Part shown: positions 1 to 7,923 of the stretch, in pieces
How positions within the stretch are numbered: the first letter of the stretch is position 1
Layout: every line of letters begins with the position of its first letter
Source: JAICSD01 sp963836665
Lineage (GTDB): Bacteria; Acidobacteriota; Vicinamibacteria; Vicinamibacterales; 2-12-FULL-66-21
NCBI GenBank assembly: GCA_963836665.1
Contig: CAWIKL010000002.1
Coordinates: 620,001-684,000 of the forward strand
Length of the DNA: 64,000 nucleotides
Direction of reading: 5' to 3'
Notes under the pieces: model-generated
Seen by the model: the letters and a program-made list of their open reading frames with translations, nothing else
Told to the model about the DNA's origin: nothing
Database searches by the model: none
Program-made: the position numbers and the translations under genes

Positions 1-212
1 CACTGCAGGCTCCGATCATCATGATGAGCCAGAACCGTCAGTCCGCACACGATCGCCTCGACGCACAGCACGACTACGAGATCAACATCAAGGCCGAACT
101 CGAGATCGTGGCGCTGCACACCAAGCTCGACGAGATCCGCGATCAAAAGTGGATGGAGCTCATGAAGGCGCAGGAAGAACAGCTCGCGCTGCTGGTGAAG
201 ATCTCCAAGTGA
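1..212 (+). CDS. DUF1003 family membrane protein, C-terminal end (partial)
   Basis: This is the last ~70 codons of a gene that begins before the window; the reading frame enters at base 3 and ends with TGA at 210-212. The visible peptide begins LQAPIIMMSQNRQ, then a charged, helical tail with AEHDYE-like (here AQHDYE) and KAELEI segments. That combination of an IIMMSQNRQ turn after a membrane helix and a basic/acidic coiled-coil tail is typical of the C-terminus of DUF1003 proteins, small two-helix inner membrane proteins of unknown function. The membrane helices themselves lie outside the window. The next gene converges from the other strand after 117 bases in which I see no feature. Confidence 0.75.
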   Translation, partial: LQAPIIMMSQNRQSAHDRLDAQHDYEINIKAELEIVALHTKLDEIRDQKWMELMKAQEEQLALLVKISK

Positions 213-329
213 CACTGCCGGGGCGTATGGGTACCGCCCTGCGCACGTTGTGAACGACAGTCCGGCATCCAGAGCGAGATCATCCACTTGAGCAAGCAGC
301 AGTCAGTCGAGAACGTCTTCCGCGTGGCT

Positions 330-2759
330 TCAACCGCGCAGCGCGACAATCGGGTCGGTGCGCATCGCGCGCAACGCCGGGATGGCCGACGCGACTATCG
401 CCGTCGCGATCAAGACGCAGGCGGCGGCGCCAAACACCAGCGGATCTCGCGGGCTGACGCCGTAGAGTAAATAGCCCATCAGGCGCGTCAGGCTCGATGC
501 CGCGACCGCTCCGATCGCCGTGCCAGCGAGGCCCAGCCCGATGCCGCGTCCCAACACGTCGCGGCACAGCGCCGCGCCGTCGGCGCCCAGCGCGAGTCGA
601 AGCGCAAGCTCGCGCGTGCCCTGCGCCACGCTCGAGACCATAACGCCGTAGAGACCGATGCCCGCCAGCAGCAGCGCCAGCCCGCCGAACACCGACAACA
701 CCGTCACCGCGATGCGCTGCGACGCGGTCGTGCGATCGATTTGCTCGCGCATGGTAATGATCTCCCCCGGCGACACGTTGGGATCGACGGCGTGGGTGGC
801 CGCGGCTAGCACGGGGGCGAGCGACGCCGGTGGCTGTCCCGTCCGAATCTGCAGCGCCGCGACGCCGGCCGGGGTCTGCCGCAGCGGGCGGTAGAAGAAC
901 GGCTGCGACGTTTCGACGAGACTCCGGTAGCGCGCGGTCCTGGCGACGCCGACGATGACCACCGGCGCGCCTTCCATCCGCATCCGCCGGCCAACCGGAT
1001 CCGCACCGTGCCAGTAGCGCGCCGCCATCGTTTCGTCGACGATCGCCACCGGCGCGGCGCCGCGATCGTCGGCGGGCGTGAAGTCGCGTCCGGCGACGAT
1101 CGGAATGCCCATCGTCGCGAAATAGCCGACGCCGACCGCGTTGTAGTCGACCGCCGGCAGCTGGTCGCGCGGCGGCTCGTAGCCGTCGATCGCTAGAATC
1201 GCCGAGGGATAGCTCCGATATGAGAAGGGCGTCAGCCGCGACCACGCCGCCGCCTCGACGCCGGGAATTGCCAAGACGCCGTCGAGAATCGCCTGTTGGG
1301 ACACGCGCGTCCGCTCCGGCGTGAAGCCAGCCGTGAACAGATCGACTGTCGTCGTCAGCAGCGCGTTGGTGCCGTAGCCGGGATTGGCGTGCCGCATGGC
1401 CTGCAGGCTCTCCAGCAGGAGGCCGGCGCCGGCGAGCAGGACGAAGCTGATCGACACCTGCACCAAGACAAGCGCCGAGCGGATGCGGGTCCGACCGCGC
1501 CCGCCGAACACGCCACCGGACTGCGCGCGCAGCGCGCCGGACAGGTCGACGCGGCTGGACACGATGGCCGGCACGAGCGCGAAGAGTAGCGTGGCCATGA
1601 AAGAGACGATTACGCTTGCCAGCACGACGCGCGCGTCCACCGCGCCGGGCAGCCGGAGCAGCACACCGCCGCGCGGCGGCGTCAGTAGCGCCAGCGTGTC
1701 GCGAAGCCATTGGGCGACGATGATGGCACCCGCCGCCGAAATTGCCGTGAGGATTAGCGCCTCCGTGCACAATTGCCGCACCAGGCGCAACCGCGTCGCG
1801 CCGAGGGACAGCCGAATCGTCATCTCCTGCTGCCGCGCCAGCGCGCGCACCAGCAGCAGGTTGCCGACGTTGGCACAGGCGACGAGCAGCACCGCGATGA
1901 CGACGGCCAGCGCGACGGCCAGTGTCGGCAGCAGCGCGCCGGCATTGTTGAACGGCGTCTGCCAGAGCGGATACAGGCGGATGCCGCGGCCGCGGTTGGT
2001 GGCCGGATACTCCCGTTCGAGGCGCGCGGCGATGGCCGACATCTCCTGCTGCGCCTCGGCGAACGACACGCCCCGTCTGAGACGGAGAAAGCCCTCGACC
2101 CAGCGCGCGCCGCGGTCCTCGAGCTTATAGACGCCGGTGTCGAACTGCGGCTGCATCGAGACCGGCACCCAGAACTGGAACGCGTAGCCGACAAACGTGC
2201 CGTAGAATCCTTTCGGCGCGACGCCGACGATGGTGTGGGGCAGGCCCGCGAGCGTCTGCGTCCGGCCGATCACGTCGGGCGCTCCGTGAAAGCGCTCCTG
2301 CCACATCTCATAGCTGATGACCGTCACCGCGTGAGCGCCGCGGCCGGTGTCCTCACCGGGCAAGAAGCCGCGGCCGAGGGTCGGATGCACGCCGATGGCG
2401 TCGAAGTAATTCGCTGACACCATGCTGCCGTTGACGCGCTCGGCGCGGTCGCCCACCGTTAGCGTTGAGCCGGTGATCTTCTCGCCGATGAAGGCGTCGG
2501 CGACAGTCGAAGCGCGCCGCAGGTCGAGGAAGTCCGGCCACGAGACATCGTCGCGTCCGCCGGTGCCGCGATCCGTGCCCGTAATCGCGAACAGGCGGTC
2601 CTGGTCGGCGACGAGCGGAAACGGCCGCAGCAGGATGCCTTCGATCCAGCCGAACACCGCGGCGTTGGCGCCGATGCCGAGCGTCAAGCACAGGACGACC
2701 AGCGCGGAGAATCCCGGCGCACGGCGCAGCAGGCGGAGAGCAAAGCGCACGTCCTGCAC
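330..2759 (-). CDS. ADOP-type ABC transporter permease (FtsX/MacB-PCD family)
   Basis: The 809-residue product begins with a short amphipathic stretch and a first membrane helix ending LTLGIGANAAVFG, the usual start of acidobacterial duplicated orphan permeases. A periplasmic MacB-PCD-like domain follows (about 50-240), then three membrane helices (about 270-420), a second MacB-PCD domain (about 450-640), and three C-terminal helices that include GIGLYGVMVSSVAQGTRE. No ATPase gene is adjacent, consistent with the orphan nature of the family. Substrate is unknown; related permeases move lipids, peptides or small toxic molecules. The start is GTG at 2759, preceded by a GAGGGGG purine run. It lies 13 bases downstream of the selenoprotein candidate and is probably cotranscribed with it. 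Confidence 0.93.
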   Translation of the reverse strand: MQDVRFALRLLRRAPGFSALVVLCLTLGIGANAAVFGWIEGILLRPFPLVADQDRLFAITGTDRGTGGRDDVSWPDFLDLRRASTVADAFIGEKITGSTLTVGDRAERVNGSMVSANYFDAIGVHPTLGRGFLPGEDTGRGAHAVTVISYEMWQERFHGAPDVIGRTQTLAGLPHTIVGVAPKGFYGTFVGYAFQFWVPVSMQPQFDTGVYKLEDRGARWVEGFLRLRRGVSFAEAQQEMSAIAARLEREYPATNRGRGIRLYPLWQTPFNNAGALLPTLAVALAVVIAVLLVACANVGNLLLVRALARQQEMTIRLSLGATRLRLVRQLCTEALILTAISAAGAIIVAQWLRDTLALLTPPRGGVLLRLPGAVDARVVLASVIVSFMATLLFALVPAIVSSRVDLSGALRAQSGGVFGGRGRTRIRSALVLVQVSISFVLLAGAGLLLESLQAMRHANPGYGTNALLTTTVDLFTAGFTPERTRVSQQAILDGVLAIPGVEAAAWSRLTPFSYRSYPSAILAIDGYEPPRDQLPAVDYNAVGVGYFATMGIPIVAGRDFTPADDRGAAPVAIVDETMAARYWHGADPVGRRMRMEGAPVVIVGVARTARYRSLVETSQPFFYRPLRQTPAGVAALQIRTGQPPASLAPVLAAATHAVDPNVSPGEIITMREQIDRTTASQRIAVTVLSVFGGLALLLAGIGLYGVMVSSVAQGTRELALRLALGADGAALCRDVLGRGIGLGLAGTAIGAVAASSLTRLMGYLLYGVSPRDPLVFGAAACVLIATAIVASAIPALRAMRTDPIVALRG

Positions 2760-2772
2760 GGGTACCCCCTCT

Positions 2773-3360
2773 CTATTGATAGCCGTGTTTCAGCAATCGC
2801 TGCGCGGCGACCTGGTAGTAGCCCTGCGCCGGGTCGGGCACGTGCCAGCCCATCGTGTCGGCCAGCCGGTCGTAGATGTTGAAGAGATATGCGACGTGAA
2901 TCGCCTCGCTGAGCGCCGTCCGGTCGACGCCGGCGGCCAGCACCGCGCGCGCGTCAGCCGGCGTTAGCGCGTCGGGCTGGAGCGTCATCTTCTTCAGGAA
3001 GCGCAGCGTGGCCTTCAACCTGGGGTCGATCGGCGCCGACTCGAAATCGTCGAGCACCTGGCGCGTGAGCGCGTCGTCGTGGAGGGCAGCCGCCGCGACC
3101 GCGGCGTGGGCATTGGTTCAAAAATGACAGTGATTCAGCCGCGAGACGAACGCCGCGAACAGCTCGCGCTCGCCAACCGACCAGGCCGACGGCCCGCGCA
3201 TCGCCGCCTGCGTATGCGCGCTGTGCGCAGTTCCGAAGAATGCCTTGCGGTAGCGCAGCGTTCGCACGACGTCCGGCGCGCGGAAGCCGGACAACGCCCG
3301 GATGACGGCGTAGAGCAACCGGTCGGGAACATGGCCGCGCTCGACGTTCTTCAGCCTCAT
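2773..3360 (-). CDS. AhpD/CMD-like oxidoreductase, candidate selenoprotein (in-frame UGA at 3118-3120)
   Basis: Two reading-frame segments in the same frame (3360-3121 and 3117-2773) are separated only by a TGA. Together they give a 195-residue alkylhydroperoxidase D/carboxymuconolactone decarboxylase-like protein. Around the UGA the peptide reads ELFAAFVSRLNHCHF-U-TNAHAAV. In this family the active site is Cys-x-x-Cys-x-x-x-His, so UGA sits exactly at the second catalytic Cys, and the following His is kept. Similarity runs without a break on both sides (about 80 residues before, 114 after). A short GC hairpin with a GGUC loop starts 13 nt after the UGA. The ATG at 3358-3360 overlaps the previous stop (ATGA), indicating translational coupling. 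The likely role is peroxide or disulfide reduction. The alternative is a C-to-A error turning TGC into TGA. No sel genes lie in the window. Confidence 0.82.
3092..3120 (-). promoter_or_regulatory. Candidate bacterial SECIS hairpin following the UGA codon
   Basis: Reading the minus strand, the UGA (3120-3118) is followed after 12 nt by GCCGC-GGUC-GCGGC (3105-3092), a perfect 5-bp stem with a four-base loop beginning with GG. Bacterial SECIS elements lie inside the coding region just after UGA, with the apical loop roughly 16-37 nt downstream and a G in the first loop positions; here the loop begins 18 nt downstream. The E. coli fdhF loop also contains GGUC. High local GC content makes chance hairpins common, so this supports the Sec reading but does not prove it. 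Confidence 0.5.
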
Positions 3361-3650
3361 GCGCCCTCGAGCGCCGCCATCGCGCGCGCGAGACGATGCT
3401 CGGCGGCGCCGACTGCGGCGGCGATAATCAGTTCGAACAGCTGGTCTTCGCTGTACTGCGCGCGCAGCGCGTCGAGGTCCGCGTCGGTGACACGGTAGGC
3501 ACAGTCGCGGATCTTCTCGACGAGCGGGACCAGCTCGGGTGGCGGCTGTCCGAGCGCCACCTGCTGACGCAACGACGCCTCAATCCTCCCGGGACCGTCG
3601 ACTACGCCCAGATGCGTGGTGTGCTGCAGCGCGGCAAGCTTCTCGGCCAT
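3357..3650 (-). CDS. Small carboxymuconolactone decarboxylase-like protein
   Basis: A 97-residue all-helical protein starting MAEKLAALQ. The C-terminal half (YSEDQLFELIIAAAVGAA, about residues 66-83) resembles the helix that follows the catalytic site in CMD/AhpD-like proteins and their short companions. It has one Cys (residue 50) and lacks a CxxC motif, so it is unlikely to be catalytic on its own. Its stop overlaps the start of the selenoprotein candidate (ATGA). The pairing suggests a regulatory or structural partner of that enzyme. It lies 43 bases after the FAD monooxygenase. The family assignment is weaker than for its neighbour because no catalytic motif is present. Confidence 0.75.
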   Translation of the reverse strand: MAEKLAALQHTTHLGVVDGPGRIEASLRQQVALGQPPPELVPLVEKIRDCAYRVTDADLDALRAQYSEDQLFELIIAAAVGAAEHRLARAMAALEGA

Positions 3651-3693
3651 CTCGTGCCGAGGCGCACGATAACACAGCCACGATATTGGCGCC

Positions 3694-5232
3694 TCAGCGT
3701 GCGGACAAGCTCCACCGTTCGAGATAGCGTTCGAGCGCGGCGGCCGCCGACGCGTCGCCGGACGCCAGCGCGACGTAGCCGTCGGGACGGAGCAGATACA
3801 GGGCGTCGCGGCGTAGACCGGCGGCCGCGGTAGGTGAGTCCCAGGCAAACTCGTGCAGCGCGAGATTCCGTGCCGCGCACGCCTGCCGGATCGATGCAGA
3901 CGCGCTGCCGTAGACGTGCACCTGCCAGTCGAGCGACGACAGCGGCGCGAAGTTGTCCGCGCCGCCGCGAGGCACCCACGGCAGCCGATCGCCACCGTGC
4001 ACCGAGCCGGCATGACCCTCACTCGCGGCGCTGTCGCGATATTCAATCGCCGTCTGCGAGACGGTGCGGAACATGAACCGCTGCACGCGCCGCATCGAGA
4101 CCAGCGGCGGCAGCACCAGCGGCACCACCCGCAGGCGGACGGCGCGCGCCAGCAGCGAGGAGCTGGTCACGCCGGTGAACCCGCGGTCGGTCGTCGCTAC
4201 GAGACGGCGCGCAAACGCGATGCGTTCCGGTTCGTAGGTGTCGAGGATGGCGGGCGACGCGCGCCGCTGCAGGACGGCCGCCAGCTTCCACGCCAGGTTG
4301 ACCGCGTCGCCGATGCCGGTATTCATCCCCTGGCCACCGACCGGGCTGTGCACGTGCGCGGCGTCGCCCAGCAGAAATACCCGCCCGCGACGGAAGCGGT
4401 CGGCGACGCGATGGTGGACGTGATAGGTCGAGAACCAGTTCACCCGGCGGACGTCGATACGCATCCACTCGATGACCCGGCGGCTCACGTCGTTCCAGGT
4501 CAGGCTGTCGTGCTGTGCCGGCGATTGGTCGCGTACCGTGCCGACGAGCCGCGCGTGCCCGGGCGCCGTCAGTGGAAAAGTCGCAAGGAAGTCCGCGCGG
4601 TCGAGGGCGACGTGGATGTCGCCGTCCATCACGTCGCCGCCGGCCTCGACGTCGGCGACGTAGAACAGATGCTCGTAGGTGCCGCCAGGAAAGCCGACGG
4701 CGAGCGCTTGGCGCGCTTGCGAGTGCGCACCGTCGCAGCCGGCCAGGAACGACGCGACGCACGTTTCTGACTGGCCGCCCGCGTGCATCAGCCGCGCCTC
4801 GACGCGATCGCCGTGCTCGGCGAGGCTGGCGAGCTCGACGCCGCGCTCGATCACCACGCCGGAGTCGCGCAGACGATCGATCAGCAGCCGCTCGTGCTCG
4901 TCCTGCGGAAAGATGAAGGCGTAGGGATACGGACTGATGCCGCGTCCCATGTCGCCGAACGACAGATCGGCGACGCGGCGCCCGGCGACCCACAGATGCG
5001 CCGCCGACACCTGCCGCCCGCGCGCGATCACCTCGTCGGCCAGGCCGACCTGCCGGTAGAACTCGAGCGTGCGTGCCTGCACCGCGACCGCGCGCGATGT
5101 GGTACCGGCCTCCGCTGTCTTGTCGATGATGCGGACGGAGATGCCGAGCCGTGTCAGCCAGAGCGCCAGAACCAGCCCCGTGGGCCCGGCGCCGACAATC
5201 AGGACGTCGGCCTTGCCGGGCGCGCTGCTCAT
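3694..5232 (-). CDS. FAD-dependent aromatic monooxygenase (PheA/TfdB-type flavoprotein hydroxylase)
   Basis: The 512-residue product has the three hallmarks of single-component flavoprotein hydroxylases: the N-terminal dinucleotide fold VLIVGAGPTGL (about residues 10-20), a GCDGAHSQAR (DG) motif in the middle, and GDAAHVHSPVGGQGMNTGI (GD motif) around residue 295-315. The C-terminal thioredoxin-like region of the phenol hydroxylase class is also present. It would use NAD(P)H and O2 to hydroxylate an aromatic or polyketide-like substrate in the cytoplasm. The substrate cannot be read from sequence. The ATG at 5232 is preferred because residues upstream of it do not resemble the family. It heads a probable operon with the CMD-like pair and the ADOP permease. 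Confidence 0.9.
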   Translation of the reverse strand: MSSAPGKADVLIVGAGPTGLVLALWLTRLGISVRIIDKTAEAGTTSRAVAVQARTLEFYRQVGLADEVIARGRQVSAAHLWVAGRRVADLSFGDMGRGISPYPYAFIFPQDEHERLLIDRLRDSGVVIERGVELASLAEHGDRVEARLMHAGGQSETCVASFLAGCDGAHSQARQALAVGFPGGTYEHLFYVADVEAGGDVMDGDIHVALDRADFLATFPLTAPGHARLVGTVRDQSPAQHDSLTWNDVSRRVIEWMRIDVRRVNWFSTYHVHHRVADRFRRGRVFLLGDAAHVHSPVGGQGMNTGIGDAVNLAWKLAAVLQRRASPAILDTYEPERIAFARRLVATTDRGFTGVTSSSLLARAVRLRVVPLVLPPLVSMRRVQRFMFRTVSQTAIEYRDSAASEGHAGSVHGGDRLPWVPRGGADNFAPLSSLDWQVHVYGSASASIRQACAARNLALHEFAWDSPTAAAGLRRDALYLLRPDGYVALASGDASAAAALERYLERWSLSAR

Positions 5233-5256
5233 TCGGGGGGGACCGTGCAGAGAAGA

Positions 5257-5286
5257 TGCCGCCCCACTCACGCGAGTGAGGCGGCA
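5257..5286 (-). terminator. Hairpin after the ThuA gene, terminator-like
   Basis: A 7-bp stem (TGCCGCC/GGCGGCA), one mismatch, then a 5-bp stem (CACTC/GAGTG) closed by a four-base loop. It lies 13 nt past the ThuA gene stop codon and 25 nt before the monooxygenase start. On the minus strand it is followed by TCTTCTCTG, a pyrimidine-rich but not T-only tail. It probably ends the ThuA transcript. Confidence 0.55.
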
Positions 5287-5298
5287 CATCTGACGGGT

Positions 5299-6909
5299 CT
5301 AGTGCTGGGTGGACTTCTTCTTGCTCGGCGAGTCGTCGGCCTTCAGATCGCCAAGCGCGTACTGCATGCCGGCGAGCAGGTGTTCCATCACCGGCTTGAT
5401 GGCGTACTGGCGCTCATCGTGGCCGATTGACATGTAGAAGACGCGTCCCTGGCCATCGCGCTTGATCCAGCTCACGCCGAAGTCGTGATCCGGGCGCGGG
5501 CTGCTCTCCTTCAGCTTGTCCATGAACGACATCTTGTCGTAATTGACGCTCGTCAGCACGTGCACGTTCTCGCGCGAGAACGAATTGACGCTGAACGTGT
5601 AGGTCTCCTCGTAGATGTCGAAGTCCTGGCCGTTGAACATCTTGGTCAGCGGGCTCGCCTTGTCGTCGATCTTGACGACGATGTGCTGCGGGTCGAGCCA
5701 GTGGAACTTGAAGAAGCCGCCGATCATGTTGTCCCAGTCGGGCCAGCTGCCCTTGCCCTGGTCGCGGCCCGGAGTGCCGACGTACTGGTTCGACTGCGTC
5801 GCGACGGGCACGATGCCGTTGGTGAACGCGCCCTGCGTGACCTTGCCGGCCGACGCGGGATCGAGCTGCTTGTACCAGGCGGCGGCGACGGCGTCCATGT
5901 CGGCTTTGCTCAGCGTCAGGTCGTTCTTCTGCAGCTTTTGATCGTTGAGGCCCCACGACCAGCGCAGAATTACCGACGCGAGCGTGCCGCCGGCGCCGTT
6001 GGCATTGCCGCGGCCGAAACCGCCGCCGCGCTGCCCGGCGCCCTCGTCGTTCGGGCAGGGCGAGTGATACGAATCGCCCGTCGCGTGAATGCCGGCGACG
6101 CCCTTGCCGCTGCGCACGAACTCGACAAACGCGGCGCGGCGCGCGTCGGTCGCGGCCTTGTCACCAGGCGCGTCGAGGAAGCAGCCGGTCGTACTCGACA
6201 GGAAGATCGCGTCGTATTTCTTCAAGTTCTCGGTGGTGAAGACCGCGGGATCCCACGACGTGTCGGAGGTCCAGGCGCCGGTCTTCTTCCCGAGCTCCTC
6301 GACGGCCTTGGCGGCCAGCGGGATCGACGAGTGCTGGAAGCCGGCCGATGGAATGCGCGAGAAGATGAGGACCTTGCGCGCCTTGAGCGGCTTGGCCGGC
6401 GCCGCCGACGGCAGGATGGCCATCATCTGTTCGACGTCGCTCGGGCAGGCGACGGTGGGCTGCTGGCTGCGTCCGCCGCAGGCGTCGTTGAGTCCCGGCG
6501 TCGTCGCTCCGGCGACGAACTCAGTCGGACCGCGGCCGCCACCGCCTCCGGCACGGCCAGCCGGCGCGGCTGCGCCGCCGGGAGCAGGGGGCGGCGTGCC
6601 GAGCGCCGCATTCAGCGCCACCGACAACTGCTCCTGCGACACGGACCCCGACTTCTGAGCATCGGCCGCGTCATACCAGGCGTCGAACGCCGTCTTAATC
6701 TCCGCGGCCGTGACCGCGCCATCCTTGTCGGCGTCGAACATGGTGAACAGCTGGGGTCCGACCCCACCGCCACCTCCTCGTCCGCCGCCGCCCGGCGCCT
6801 GCGCGCCCGCGGGGGCCTGCGCCTTGATGGCAATCGGGGCGATGGCGATCGCTGCCGCCACACCCGCGCAGGCTAGAGCCTGGGCCATCGACTTCCACTG
6901 GAATGACAT
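5299..6909 (-). CDS. Exported EF-hand/ThuA-domain protein
   Basis: The 536-residue product begins with a signal peptide (hydrophobic run AGVAAAIAIAPIAI, cleavage near residue 30). A Gly-rich linker (GGGGRGGGGG) and an EF-hand-like calcium segment with FDADKDGAVTAAE (about residues 55-70) follow; a degenerate second hand comes after. A second Pro/Gly-rich linker precedes the ThuA-like domain (about 175-510) with KVLIFSRIPSAGFQHSS and the GIHATGDSYH motif. ThuA folds resemble class I glutamine amidotransferases, and many occur in Acidobacteriota and Planctomycetota as secreted proteins of unknown, probably carbohydrate-related role. ATG at 6909 has an excellent GGAGGAGGAG ribosome binding site seven bases upstream. 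A hairpin follows the stop. Confidence 0.88.
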   Translation of the reverse strand: MSFQWKSMAQALACAGVAAAIAIAPIAIKAQAPAGAQAPGGGGRGGGGGVGPQLFTMFDADKDGAVTAAEIKTAFDAWYDAADAQKSGSVSQEQLSVALNAALGTPPPAPGGAAAPAGRAGGGGGRGPTEFVAGATTPGLNDACGGRSQQPTVACPSDVEQMMAILPSAAPAKPLKARKVLIFSRIPSAGFQHSSIPLAAKAVEELGKKTGAWTSDTSWDPAVFTTENLKKYDAIFLSSTTGCFLDAPGDKAATDARRAAFVEFVRSGKGVAGIHATGDSYHSPCPNDEGAGQRGGGFGRGNANGAGGTLASVILRWSWGLNDQKLQKNDLTLSKADMDAVAAAWYKQLDPASAGKVTQGAFTNGIVPVATQSNQYVGTPGRDQGKGSWPDWDNMIGGFFKFHWLDPQHIVVKIDDKASPLTKMFNGQDFDIYEETYTFSVNSFSRENVHVLTSVNYDKMSFMDKLKESSPRPDHDFGVSWIKRDGQGRVFYMSIGHDERQYAIKPVMEHLLAGMQYALGDLKADDSPSKKKSTQH

Positions 6910-7053
6910 ACGTTCTCCTCCTCCGGGGATATTCAATCTGAGCTTGGCGTTATTACTTGTGCTGATGGGCAAAACGTTTCAGCCGGATGGAGGATACGCG
7001 GGGCGGCCGCCGGGCACAATCCCCCAGCAGCCGCCCGGAACCGATTATCGAAC

Positions 7054-7548
7054 TCAGAGGCCGTATCGCTTGTCCAGCTTCGACAGTTGGCTGGTGAGCC
7101 CCATCACTGCCATCCGCGTCATCTGCTCGTCGTGCATCGGATCGAGCGTCAGGATCATTCGGACCTGGTCGCCGGACGGCTGGAAGTCCACTGTAGTTGT
7201 GCTCTCGTAGGCGGCGATGCCAGGAACGAAGTCGATGACGTGGGTCAACGCGAGCCGCGTGTACGGGCGGAACTCGCTGAAGCGGCCGCGCGTTTCCGTA
7301 CTGACGGGCCGTCCCATCTGGCGCATCGCCGCGACCATCTCCGGCGCTTCGGCGATCATGCTGTAGTGAAGCGCCCCGCCGACGCGCGGATCGATGGCGT
7401 GCACCTCGACACGGAAACCCTCAGGTCCCCACCACGACTCGAAGCCTTCGCTGGTCGCCCACAGGTCCCACAACTCGCGCACACTGGCGCGGTAGGTGCG
7501 CTCGACGACGACCTTCTGATTCGTGGCGGACATGGCGTTGCTGCTCAT
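7054..7548 (-). CDS. SRPBCC (AHSA1-like) domain protein
   Basis: A 164-residue protein with the START/Bet v1-like pattern of AHSA1 proteins: an N-terminal VVVERTYRAS strand, then LWDLWATSEGFESWWGPEGF (about 25-45), and a C-terminal helix. Such proteins bind hydrophobic ligands and are usually paired with ArsR-type regulators. That is the case here: its ATG at 7548 overlaps the stop of the ArsR gene (ATGA), so the two are translationally coupled. The ligand is unknown. Confidence 0.88.
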   Translation of the reverse strand: MSSNAMSATNQKVVVERTYRASVRELWDLWATSEGFESWWGPEGFRVEVHAIDPRVGGALHYSMIAEAPEMVAAMRQMGRPVSTETRGRFSEFRPYTRLALTHVIDFVPGIAAYESTTTVDFQPSGDQVRMILTLDPMHDEQMTRMAVMGLTSQLSKLDKRYGL

Positions 7549-7883
7549 TTCTGTGTTCCTTTCCTGGCGACGCGACGGCCTTCGAGCGCCGCGCCGAACC
7601 GATCCAGCCGCGCCTCCCAGGTGCGGCGGTAGTGGCCGAGCCACGCGTCCAGTTCGAGGAACGGCTCCGGCCTCAGCGAATAGAGCCGCCGCTGCCCGTC
7701 CGGGCGCACCGTGACGAACCCTGATTCCTGCAGGATGCGGAGGTGTCGCGAGACTCCGGACTGGTGGATGCCGGCCGTGGCGACGATGTCGCCAACCGGA
7801 CGCTCGCCGTCACGCAGCGCCTCGACGATGCGGCGGCGCGAGGGGTCGGCGATCGCTTCGAACGGGTCGAGTTGCATTGACAT
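7545..7883 (-). CDS. ArsR/SmtB-family transcriptional regulator
   Basis: A 112-residue winged-helix repressor. DPFEAIADPSRRRIVEAL (about 6-23) and HQSGVSRHLRILQESGFV (about 40-57) are the classical ArsR N-terminal helix and recognition helix, followed by the beta-wing. There are no paired metal-binding Cys residues in the recognition helix, so it is more likely of the SRPBCC-associated type that responds to an organic signal. Start may be the ATG at 7883 or the one at 7877. Neither has a ribosome binding site, and the promoter-operator lies directly on top, so the message could be nearly leaderless. It is probably autoregulated. Confidence 0.9.
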   Translation of the reverse strand: MSMQLDPFEAIADPSRRRIVEALRDGERPVGDIVATAGIHQSGVSRHLRILQESGFVTVRPDGQRRLYSLRPEPFLELDAWLGHYRRTWEARLDRFGAALEGRRVARKGTQK

Positions 7884-7915
7884 GTATATGTATCACTATG
7901 CATATACAACGTCAA
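7883..7915 (-). promoter_or_regulatory. Promoter/operator of the arsR-SRPBCC operon
   Basis: A perfect 8-bp inverted repeat TGTATATG (7883-7890) / CATATACA (7901-7908) with a 10-bp spacer lies immediately before the ArsR coding region. On the minus strand a TTGACG -35 hexamer (7915-7910) precedes it; a weak TACATA at 17-bp spacing (7892-7887) could be the -10. The AT-rich repeat stands out strongly from the GC-rich surroundings. It is most simply the autoregulatory ArsR binding site. Confidence 0.65.
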
Positions 7916-7923
7916 GCCCTCCG

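Noticed and set aside
2773..3057. Separate 94-residue gene starting at ATG 3057
   Set aside because: It is the in-frame continuation of the upstream segment past the UGA and alone would lack the whole catalytic motif.
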